Shown here in pieces: positions 11,528-22,400 of a stretch of DNA of 64,000 nt (the stretch's first letter is position 1; each line of letters begins with the position of its first letter). The notes under the pieces are model-generated. The model had not been told where the DNA came from. It worked only from the letters and a program-made list of their open reading frames with translations, and ran no database searches. Origin of the DNA: Ulva prolifera. Taxonomy: Eukaryota > Chlorophyta > Ulvophyceae > Ulvales > Ulvaceae. Made by a program: the position numbers and the translations under genes. The DNA lies in NCBI GenBank assembly GCA_023078555.1, contig CM041199.1:6701315-6765314 (forward strand), written 5' to 3'.

Positions 11528-13134
11528 GTTACAAAAGAGTGAACGGGAGAAAACAAACACTGAAACCGAATCTCATCCGAATCAACTGCAACATACACTC
11601 ACACACACACGAACACCACAACCGCATTCACAACTCAGTCCGGGACAAAGGGCCCTCGCTCGCGATAAGTGGGTGGATGAACTTTCTTTTTGCTGTGTGC
11701 GCATGACGCACCTGATGCGGACGGTGCCGTATGCCGTGCTCGAGCCGCACATGCGCAGGGCGGAGGCCGCTGTGTGGCGCGGTGCCGCCGCAATCCTGTG
11801 CCTGCCGCCGGAGGTTGCGGAGGCTGCTGCCGCGTCTGACAACTCGGCCACTGACGCTGAGACGCGGCGGCTTGCTTACCGGCTGATGTCCCCTGTCAGG
11901 CATGGCGGGCTCGGACTGACGATGCTGGTGGACAGCGTCGCTGACGCGGCTTTCCTGTCGGGGGCCGGCACGGCCGAGCGCAACCTCGCCGGCTGCCCGG
12001 ACCTGCTCCGCCCCCTCCGCGGCCACAGCCGGGGCAGTCTGTTGCAGCGCTGGCAGGGCTTGTTCGACGAGCTGCATGAGCTGCTGGGGTGGGAGGCGGA
12101 TGCCCGCGACCTGCCGGACGAGTTCGTCTCGGGCAAGCTGCTAGCGTTCCAGCACGAGGTGGGGCGCGCGGTCGCGGACCATGCGGCCTCACTCGTGCTA
12201 CAGGGCATCGACCTCGACACGCCGGCCGGCAGGCGGGAAGCGGCGTGGCTTAGGAGCGCTTCGGGGGGGCCTGCAGGCGCCTTCCTCTCCGCTCTGCCGG
12301 GCGGCGTTCTCACCATGGGCGACGACATGTTTGTCCTGGCGGTGTGGCACCGCCTGCGATTCCGCGTCCCGACGGACGTCCCCCCCCCTCCGTGCAAATG
12401 CAGTGCAGGTTTTGCCGCCGAACCAGACCACGCCATGGTCTACAAGAAGGTGGCAAAGGAGACCCAGATGCGCCATGATAACCTGGCTCGTGCCTTGCGC
12501 CTGGTCGCCTCTTACGCCGGACTGCAGTCTGCCCTGGAGCCGCTCTACCGTGCCCTCGCGAGGGGCGCGGGTGTTGAGCTGAATCGCCGCGGGGACGTCG
12601 TCGTGGTCATGCCGCGCCTGGAGATGGCGGCCGTGGACGTCGTGGTCACGCATGCGCCGGCGGCCTCATACGTGGCCGCTGCGGCGCGGGAGACGGGTGC
12701 GACGGCGGAGCGGGCGGAGGACAGGAAGCGGGACCGCTTCCGGCGGGACATGCCTGACCATGCCGCGTTCCGGTTTGTTCCGTTTGCGGTCGAATCGTGT
12801 GGCTTCATGGGCAAGGCTGCCGTGAGGTTCGTCGGTCAGTTGGGGGATGTGGCCGCTGCCAGTGGGCGCATCTCCAAAGGCGCGTTTGTCCAGTGGGCGC
12901 TGCGGGTGTTGTCGGTGTCATTGCAGCGCGGCAATGCGGATATGTATCGGAAGTCTGGGCTTGTCATCTCTCGGGAGCAAGGGTTGCGGTATGATGCGGG
13001 TCTGGAGGACGCGATCCTGCCGGACTGAGTTGTGAGTGCGGTTGTAGTGTTCGTGTGTGTGTGAGTGTATGTTGCAGTTGATTCGGATGAGATTCGGTTT
13101 CAGTGTTTGCTTTCTCCCGTTCACTCTTTTGTAA
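11528..13134. mobile_element. Composite element with 115-bp inverted repeats around a retrotransposon-derived ORF
   Basis: Left repeat 11528-11643 and right repeat 13020-13134 are reverse complements with about four mismatches. Between them lies one long ORF (11703-13028) whose stop codon falls inside the right repeat. The outer ends read TTACAAAAGAGTGAACGGGAG. The left repeat is bracketed by a direct repeat GTCC(C)GGGACAAAGGG (11513-11528 and 11638-11652). I see no clear target duplication around the whole unit. The inverted ends suggest DNA-transposon-like or recombination-generated structure, although the ORF is LINE-related. Confidence 0.75.
11703..13028 (+). CDS. Non-LTR retrotransposon protein, C-terminal part (RT thumb region plus Zn-knuckle/nuclease-like region)
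   Basis: 441 residues if the ATG at 11703 is used; the frame is open upstream. The N-terminal part (HLMRTVP, then PVRHGGLGL) resembles the region after the palm in reverse transcriptases of algal, plant and oomycete LINEs. The later CKC, DHAM, RHDNLARAL, RRGDVVVV, DVVVTHAP and FVPFAVESCG segments resemble the restriction-like endonuclease tail of such proteins. No RT palm (YxDD) is present, so this is a 5'-truncated or domesticated piece. Yet it is intact for over 1.3 kb, which argues for youth or selection. The assignment comes from memory of family patterns, not a search. It starts well within the element and ends in its right inverted repeat. Confidence 0.6.
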   Translation: MTHLMRTVPYAVLEPHMRRAEAAVWRGAAAILCLPPEVAEAAAASDNSATDAETRRLAYRLMSPVRHGGLGLTMLVDSVADAAFLSGAGTAERNLAGCPDLLRPLRGHSRGSLLQRWQGLFDELHELLGWEADARDLPDEFVSGKLLAFQHEVGRAVADHAASLVLQGIDLDTPAGRREAAWLRSASGGPAGAFLSALPGGVLTMGDDMFVLAVWHRLRFRVPTDVPPPPCKCSAGFAAEPDHAMVYKKVAKETQMRHDNLARALRLVASYAGLQSALEPLYRALARGAGVELNRRGDVVVVMPRLEMAAVDVVVTHAPAASYVAAAARETGATAERAEDRKRDRFRRDMPDHAAFRFVPFAVESCGFMGKAAVRFVGQLGDVAAASGRISKGAFVQWALRVLSVSLQRGNADMYRKSGLVISREQGLRYDAGLEDAILPD

Positions 13135-13414
13135 GAGTCTTTTTGCTTAGGAAATTGCTTCGCAAGCGGTATGGAGTGTTGATCATAGCCAGTCCAAACG
13201 ATGAATCTCCCACATGTGTGTAACATCGCTACTCAGCTACAAATTGCATGTAGAATGATCACTGGCCATGGGCCTCTGGATTCACAGTGCGCACTCCGGA
13301 TCCTGCGAATTGCATGCGTCGAGTGTCGGTGTGAAAAGATGGCTGCAGCTGGTTTCGGCGTAGCCTGGTAAGTGCCAATGTCGAGCGTCTGTTTATCTTG
13401 ACAGTGTGTCAGGA
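13135..13414. promoter_or_regulatory. Upstream region of kinase copy 2
   Basis: About 280 bp separate the inverted-repeat element from the signal-peptide ATG of copy 2. The element therefore sits in or beside the promoter. I see no convincing TATA box. Confidence 0.4.
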
Positions 13415-16400
13415 ATGCTGCGCCTTCTCCGGCCAGTGCGTGCATGGGACGTGGCTGCACTCGTGTTGTCGCACAGCTTCTGCGTCAGCGTGCTGTTAGC
13501 ACACGGAGAGGTATGCAGCCGCTCACAACTGCTAATAAAGTTATCACTGCTATGTTCGGCATGCTTTTAGCCTGCGCCGCAGCCGCGTTCACGCACACAC
13601 TCCACATCTGCCCACACTAGACCTGCCTGAGACTCCTTGGCCGGATTCCTCCCTGGAGACACGCTGAGTATTGCTAAAAATACTGCATTGCAACAGGCCC
13701 TTACTGATCATGGGTATGAAGATCCTTCCCGCCGACTGCTAGATGCCGGACCTCTGGCCCCAGCTGAAGCATCCATCACTGTCGTCAACACAGCCAGGCA
13801 GCTGCAAGCCGCACTCCAGTCCCAAGCGCAGGACGTAGAGATCCGCGGCCATTTAGATCTATCAGCGCTGCCCCTTGCCTCTGGGTACAACATCAGCTTT
13901 CTTCCCACTGCCCTTGGCACCATCATCAGTACCCGCAGCATCCGAGTGCGTTTCTGGCTGCGCAGCACGCACTCCGAGTCGATTTTATATCTGGCGCGAG
14001 CAGAAGCAGTGACTTTTGATCAGTGACTGAGGAGCTTGAACCATTGCATGTGAATTCATTTCCCCAGGTTGGGAGGTCCATCTGCTAGTGGCCAGACCTG
14101 CCTCCCATCCAGCAGCATCCCAGCTGATCTGCATGCCACTCCTCTTCCATGTCCAGCAAGGGAGTCAGAGCAAAGTCAGAGCAGTGTGCCCTGTGTACAG
14201 ATTTACAATAATAGCCACGTGTAGACCTTGACGTCCGTGTCCTATGGCAGGCTCCACAGCAATGCGCCATGTTCTGATGCCTCCATACCTTCTAGCATGC
14301 TCTCAAGAACTTCACAGACATGTTTGCACGGCCCACTCTGAGCGGAAGTGCAGGGCAACTGCACGAGCCCGCCACCGGCCATCACGTCCTTCGGCCGAAG
14401 GAGAGGCCGGCCTCTCCGGGCCAGACTTCCAATGGCGGTCCCCGCAGTGCGTGCTCGTGTGCGACCATAACGTCCTCACTATATGGAGCAGCATATGGAG
14501 CAACACCACCACCTGGCTTGATGCGCTCTACATACGGGCCAAGCCGTCACGGCACTTTCTCTGGCTCGGTGTGGGGGTCGGGGAAAACGCGTCGGTGTAC
14601 GGAACGCGCCTGACGATCCAAGGCGACGCCAGCTGGGACACCAGCGGCGTGGCCGCATCGCGGAATGGCTGCGCCTATCTCCAAGGTTCGGGGCTGCACA
14701 TGCCGGTGCTCTGTGTGTAAAGTAAAGTAAATCTAAATTTACTGAGCCGTATCCTATTTGACATGGACATTGCGTGTAAACGAAGTATTGATGTAGCACC
14801 CTCGGCGCCACCTGACGCGCATTTGCCCCTCTGGGTATTGGACATGTTTACGAGCTGCTCGATTGGTTTGCGGTGCTGCCTCGCTGCCTTAGTCGCTGCC
14901 TTTGTCTTTATAACACGACCAGCTGGCGAGCTTGGAGATAGTGCTGCAGACAGTTTGTTTCTGGACTGTGGAGGGGAGACGCAGCTCGTCGGCGCGTTTG
15001 ACGGCTCGGTGGTGCTGAATCGGACCTCCTTCAAGAATGTTGTGCAGCGGCAGTCGCCGATCGACCTCCAGCCGCTACTAGCCGGACGGCCCGACCCCGG
15101 GAAGTACCTGGCCAACGGCCTGATTGTGGCCACCAGCGACACCTCCAGCATTCTCATACAGGTGTGCTCATAATCAGCCCGTGCCAGGCTGATGCGTACA
15201 CAGATGCCAGACTTGTGAACGGGGGCGAGCCATGGAAAAGTCCACAGCAAAGGCAAACCTGGACTGCATTGCCCAAATTTCAAAGCGCCGGCGGGACAAG
15301 GAGCACGTTGCGTGGCCCGGGCCATGGCCATGACATCGTGGCCACGACAGTGTAGCTGCGATGCGACGTGCGGTGGCTATTCGTTAATGTTGTGCTTTGT
15401 GCGGTGTTTTGCGTGTGGGATGCTCCATCGGACTGCATCTTCCATGAACCTATAGCTATACATTCATTGGTACCGTCACTCACGGTGATCCATAACGATT
15501 GCCAAGCCAAGGCAACGAGCACCCCCCAAGCCACCAGGACCGAATGGCACTTCTCAGAAGCTGCCGTGGAACTCTGTGATACTCAAGCTCAGCCCCTGCA
15601 TGGTAATGTTGGGTCGCTTTGCAGCATTTCCAGGACTGCCAGCCCAAATTTTGATCTGAATATTCGGAATTGTTCTATGTGATCAGGCCCGATGACCCAA
15701 CGGTGCTGCATAGTAGAGCACCGAGGCAGGTTCAGTCTGGAGTTGCGAGTCATTGCTGTCAGTCGTACCCAATCCAAAACAGATCTCATCGCAGGGCATG
15801 CTGTCAGGGCTGCATCATGCAATGGCATGCATGCCCTGCGATCGGCTCTATCCGCATGATGCAGCCCTGACATATGCATGCGGTGCACTACATGCCAACA
15901 AGTAGGCCTCACTCCATGCAGGACTGCGAGTTCGATAATGTGACGGTGGCAAACATGTTCTGGGCGGGCGGGGGCGGGTACATCGCCAGTGGAGGCAACA
16001 CGGGGGCGCCAGAGAGCGTGTTCATGTTGCAACCTCGAGCTCGAGGAGCGGGCCGACGTGCCTCTCAACCGGCTTGGGCCCGTGCCGCAGGGGTACCCAC
16101 AGCCACTGCGGCCAGACGATGAATGGTGGCTTGGCGTTCGCAATGTGCGCACCCTTGCTTTGGAAATGGGCTTGTAAGGCCGTCTGAAGGCTGGCACTGG
16201 TATCATGTCCTGAGCTCGATCTACTGGCACGCGCGGCTCTGAGATCACAATGCATGGTCCATTGACTCCTAGAGGCCCATGCCTGCGTGGCCAACGCTTC
16301 ATCTATCACTGCCTTAGAATGAAGCCTTATGCGTTCAGGTTTGGGTGGGCGCACCTGTAGCCATGAGCAATCCGTATGCGCTCGCGGTGTGCGTTACACG

Positions 16401-19400
16401 GTATTCAAGTATTATCAGTGGTGCCCAATTCGAGCGCATGTGTTGTGTGATCGACTATTGCTCCAAAGCCTTTGCTCGTCAATGGGGGGGGGGGGGGGGG
16501 GGGGGGGGGCTTTTGTATTGCAAATTTGGGGGCTTTTGTGTATACACCGTGAGGCAAGGCTGTTTGCCTCACGATGTGGTTCTGCTGGCGCAGGCACTGA
16601 GCAAGGCAAACGCCAGCAGTTACCTGCCCAGGATCCTCCCCCCGCCGTTAGTGCAGCCGCCACCGCCGGTGAACGGCACCGACCCGCCGCAGATCGCGGC
16701 CGTCTACACTGCCAGAGACTTCCAGTGGGTCTTCCACGAAGGCATCCGCGACATCGAGCTGCATGCCCACGTGGACTTGAGGCAGGCTGCGACAATCAAC
16801 TCACGGTTCCAAGGCGTCATTCTGGAGGCCCCCCTGGGCGGTGTTCGGGAGACGACTCGTTCGGTCCGGGTGCGGCGTGGGAAGCCATGCCCGCCTGGTC
16901 AGACTCATTCGGTCAGATTCATTCCACATCCATGCGCACGCTGTGGGGCTGTGTGATATTGCACACGATGACAGAATTTCACATCTCTGTAGCATCCACA
17001 TCATGACAAATGCATGCAACAGGTGCGCCGGCGCCGCTGCAGTGGCTTTAGAGTCACATTGTAGACCAGCTCATGTCAGTGTACCCTATAGCAGACATGA
17101 TAGCGTTGGCGAAGGCGGCTAGGCCTGTTGAGAGAATGCTGGCACTTTGCAACCAGCTGATATCCGCAATGTCCGAGCCGCCCGACTGCCGGGGGCCGCC
17201 CCAGCCCCAAACCCCACCCCATCCCACCCCCAGACCCACCCCCAGGCACCAGATATGTACCACATATGATGGCAAGGGCGACTCCTTGCCTTCGGACCAC
17301 GATCATATCGCAATAGATTCATCACACTACCCGTGCACGCATGCTGTTGAGCAAGAGGGGCGTGGCCGCGATCCCGATAGTGGTTGTATATACGTATATG
17401 CCACGTCGCCAGTGTGCTGTGAGATACATAGCCCATGGCCACCAGGTGACAGAAGCTGCTGCATCTTGGTGCTAAGATCTCGATGCCGGGTTGCACGCTG
17501 TGTGTGCCGCCTGCAGGGGAAATGCAGTACCGCGCATCCGCAGGAGCTGGCCGCGGTGGCTGTGACCGCCGCGGCGTCGGCCGAGCCGTGGGCGGCCCCC
17601 CGCTGCGTCCTCCTCGTCAGGCACAGCACCTTCCTCCTGGATGATGCACACCTCTGGGTCGACTCCCTGCACATCCAGGTCGACAACTCGACGGGCGGCG
17701 TGCAGACCGTGTTCCGGACGTCATGGTCATCCGCTCTGTTCCTGACGAATTCGGTCATACAAGGTGATGCAAAGGAGGGCACTGTGGCACTTGACGCGCA
17801 GGGGTCCCGTCTTGGCGCATACATCCGTGGTGTGCCAGCTGCCACCATGCATGCATGCTCTGCATATGCATGCAGGCATCGCTCCGCCCGCAGCTGAGCA
17901 GTGTGGAGGCGTTGCCGTCCCGTGCACAGCAGTTCTGGGTCGTCCAGCTCCCTCACGGAGAACACTTTTACTTCCTTTCTAGATCTAATTTCTGGACGGC
18001 AGCCCCGGGATGAACGCGCATCAACACTGGTGCACAGGCTGCCGAGCTTGATGAATGAACGAATGTCTACTAGTAGAACTTCTAGAGCCAGATCTGGCTC
18101 ATGCTATCCGATTTGGGAATCAGGGTTTCTCACAGCCCTTGATGCCAAACAAGCCTCGCTGAGGTTGCGAAGTAGATCGTTGTTGAATTTGACCGCTGAA
18201 TGAGTATGAAGTTGCTCACGAATGGGGCCCAGGCTGGCCCATGCGGAGCCTGGTCGACTACATGTATGCATCCGCGCTGTAATGTCAATTGCATCATGCA
18301 TATGGCACACACAGCACTAGTACAACTTGTGAATTCGCTTCGCAGCGGCGCCTGTACGCATGGCTGCTGCTCCATGCACCCCAATTTGTTTCAACGCATG
18401 CGAACAAATCCCATGTTGGCGGACTTTTGGGGGCGGCGCACTGGCGCGGCAGCAGCAATGATCCTGTCATGCAGAAACTGCAGTCTAGCCTGTGGCTTCA
18501 GGCGCAGCTGAGTGTCCGAATGGGAACGTGTTGTGCTCCATCGCCAGCTGCGCGTGGGCGATGGAGTTGTACTGTATTGTAGATCATACAGTGATCTTGT
18601 AGCCCATCATCGGTATTTGCGATACGAGGCAGACTCTGAGCAGTAGTGAGCATTAATGAATTCAGGGACCGTGTTGAACTCCATTGCGGGCAAGGCAGGC
18701 GTGGGGGCGGCAGTCGTTGCATCCGGCTGCCCTGTTTACTTCGAGGAGTGCATGTTCCGGGCACTGTCAGTGGCACCGGAGCCCGCGCCGGCGGAAGCAG
18801 GAGGACTCGTGTACGGGGCTTTTGCCGCCGAGGGGCTGAATGCATCCCTGGCATTTCAGATTTGCAACTTTGCCGACATCCGCTCTGAGCATCTGATCAC
18901 CGCAAGAGGCGGCGCTGCGGTGTACGGTGACGACTTCGTGCACACGGTGCGCCGATAAGCTCCACCTGGATATCCGGAAGATCTTCTAGAAAAGAGTTTG
19001 TATCTCAGATTTTTGTTTTTCCCAGCATGTAGTCAACAACAACTTAGGGATTTATTCCTATCTGGCCCAAATTCGAACAACGTTAACGTCACGAGATGTT
19101 ACGATTCCAATCTCACACACATATCACAACGCTCCTCCTCATCAGCAGCTCCGGCAGGCACTGCATCTACCCATGCAGCCGCCTGTGCCGGGCCGGTGTT
19201 GGGCAGGCACATGGCACACCGACATGTAAATGTGTCTTAAATGGTCAAGACCGCCAACCCAAAAGCTCCTACTAGTATGAATTTCGTGCTGGTTGAGCTA
19301 CGGCAGATGTGTCCACAGCTCGAGGGCGCTGATGCCCAGTTCCGATCATTAAACCTCACATGCACGCAGCTGCGGCTGCGGGCGGCGGGCAGGGGTGTGC

Positions 19401-22400
19401 GGCCGGGAGGCCTGTTGAATCTATATTTCCATGCATGTAGCGCATATGCGCTCAGTCCAAGTACCACACGCAACATTCCCATGGGGCGCTTGCCCCTATC
19501 CCGACATGCACAGGCTGTGCATGTCGGGATAGGGGCAAGCGCCTGAGGTCCTGGGCTGACGTATGCATGTCGCGACATGCATTCATGATCGGTCAAGGAC
19601 AAGTCGCCTGCGCCTGCGTGGCGCCAACGACGGGGAACCCATCTCAGCGGAACCTGCTGAGTGCCCACTCGTATGTCTGATCTGTGCTGCGCAGGTCAGC
19701 ATGGCGTACAAGCGGGAGACTTTTGCACCTCAGCCACTGCCTGCTATTGAAAGCCGCACTCTGCGCCAGGGGCCGTTCCTCACCTCCACAGACCCATGGT
19801 TCACTGCGCTGCAGGAGGTGCGTGCTGGTAGTTCTGCTCTAGCGGTACAGCTACTTTGTTTGCCCTCAATTTTGGTCTGTGCCGCGTCTAGCGCAAGTCT
19901 GAGTATTAGCGGCAGAGTGTCCTTTACTTTGTGCCAGCTGCAGTAGCCCTGTGGCCACTGCCTCGTTCGCCCTCGGCTGAAGCTGTACAATGTTTCAGGG
20001 CGTTTGTGCCTGACATGACAACGTGCCATGTCTGACTGGCCGTTTCTGTGTATGCTTTCGCAATCTCACCTGCACCGGCAACGCGTCATGAGACCACATT
20101 ACCGTGAATATGTGATATATGCATGAAGGAGGTGCGTCGGACGCGGCAAAACATTCCAGTAGCCCCCCTCGACGTGGTGGTGGAACTAGCTCGGGTGCAA
20201 GCACCGTTCATCGCATTGCATTTAGGCGCTTGCCAGTCTCGCCTGCCATCCTTCAATTGCCGCTCCCTCTGTCCTGGAGCCTGCTCGCAGCAGTGATTGC
20301 AAGTGAGAGCTTCATCATGACGAGGCTGCAACAGATTCCGGAATCCGGGGATGTCAATGTCCAAATGGATGAGGCCCCTGGGCCTTGGCAAGGCCGAAAC
20401 ATGCTATGCCTGTCCGTTATGGTCATGTAACACAGCATCAACTGGACTTTCTACCTCAGTACAAACGGATGTGGCTACTAGTATGTGATCATGCATACAT
20501 ACATCAGCGTGAGTGGATTTGCGTGTGCGTTCCTGGCAATGGCTCGCTGCCCGGCCTCTGTCCTTTGTAACTACATACATCAGTCTGAGATCTGAAAACA
20601 ACTCCCGCAGCGGGCCCATATGCATGCAGACACTGGCAGCACCGCCACCTTCTGCGTACCTCTGCGCATTTCCGCTACAGTACCAAACGCAACCAAACCA
20701 GCCCCCTTGCACCCCTCTCCCACTGAATTCCTTTGGTCCCGTCCTGACCCCCGGACCCGCCATGTCCCCCGCCTCGGCACTAGGCATCAGCGCTGGAGAG
20801 GGCGCTGCCACCGACACGGAGCGAGACTTCGACGTGCTTGGATCGATTCCAGGCGACGGCAGCGAAGGCACGGCCTCGGGCGCAGTCATTGGCATCTCGG
20901 TGGCAGCGGTACTGGATGTGGCGGCTCTGCTTGTGCTCCTGCTGCTGATTGCCATGGGGGTCAAGAAGCAGTGGCAGGGGCAGGCCGGTATGCCTGTAGA
21001 CACAGCGGTGCGCCAACTCCTTGGAATGGAATTCCGACTTCGAAGTTGAGCGGCTGTGTGCACATATGCATGCCGCGGGAGCCCCCGATGCCCCCCTCCC
21101 CCCACCTGTGCAAGATCATCCCAGCCGCCGCCTGTGGTCTCGTGAATCCGATTGCATCTGAGGCCTATACATGTCTTGAAAGGTCCACCGCGTCCGCAGC
21201 GCTGCATCCTTGCAGATGCTCAGCAGCTTGCAATACAACCTTGTGCTTATAATTACACTTGATGCTTATCATTACACCTGGCCCACAAACTGCCCGTGTT
21301 GTGCGCCAGCTGGCCCAGGCCTGGAATGCTGTTGACCAGTTCCGGCTCCTGCGCTATGGCGTGTGCCGTCTGGTCGCGTCCGTCGCGTCCGCAGGCTGAT
21401 CACAACCCTCATTCCGGACTCACAAATGTCGCAGACTGAGACTTCCAGACAGTCCCACTGTGTACGCAGCAGCCGCGATCGCGCATCACAGCGACAAGTA
21501 AATCAATATACGCCCAGCATTCCGAAGCCATCAGCCAACGACTGGGGTTCCAGGTCCATGGGTGGTTCCAGTGCAGCGCGGTGCAGGCTGCGCAACGCAC
21601 AGAAGACTCTGCAGCCGGGAATCACAACGACCCGCTGTCTCTGCCGCAACCGCCACGAATGGGATTCCCTGACGTGGACCCGCGCTTCGGGCCCTCATAT
21701 GGCCGCCCAGGATATGGCGCGGCCCCCCCCTTCGGGCCACAGTGGGGGGGGGCGCACGGGGCGGATGTTGCTGCTCTACGTTCAGGCGGCGCCGTCGCCC
21801 ACGCCACATCACCCAGTGACAGCGCTTTCACCCGAACGACATGGGGGGACTTCCTCAAGTGTGCTTCCTGCTGAGCGCTGTGTGTGCAGTGTGCATCGTT
21901 CTGATCATCATCACAGATCAGTCTCAGAGGTTAGACCAAGTGATATGGAGTTCTATGGCGCCACAGAACTCCCCCGCATGGCCGGCCAGGCGCAGTCCAA
22001 TCTTGCAGTGTGCTGCGTCATACAGACTCCAAGATGGCGCCAGGCTGGGGTCTCCTGGGTCTTTGAATGAATCGTGAAGACTTTTATGCATTTGCATGAA
22101 GAACACTTTGTCTACTAGTGCACAATGCAAGCTCAGCGCAGAGCATCGCCAGCCTGCGAACACCTCAGCCATATTATGCCACATCCCTGCTTCATGTATG
22201 CAGCGCTGCGGGGGCACAGACCGGATTACAAACGCACCTCGTTTGCCATCTCTCAAATCAAACGAGCCGACCCTTAAGCTTCAATTGAACTTCAGAAATA
22301 ATCATTCCCATTCCAAACGGGCGTGCACGCGTATTGCAGGGCTGCAGCCAGCGCCAACACCCCCTTAGCTGAGCTGGAGGTGGCGCTGGATGCGATGTTT

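Noticed and set aside
11505-11702. Extension of the retrotransposon-derived ORF into the left inverted repeat
   Set aside because: The frame is open, but the sequence is simple repeat (HTHTRTPQPHS) and no initiation signal is apparent; the ATG at 11703 begins the family-like part.
16304-17006. Long plus-strand frame through the poly-G run
   Set aside because: It exists only because the run encodes poly-Gly or similar; the real exon 6 (16594-16869) is in another frame and matches copy 1.
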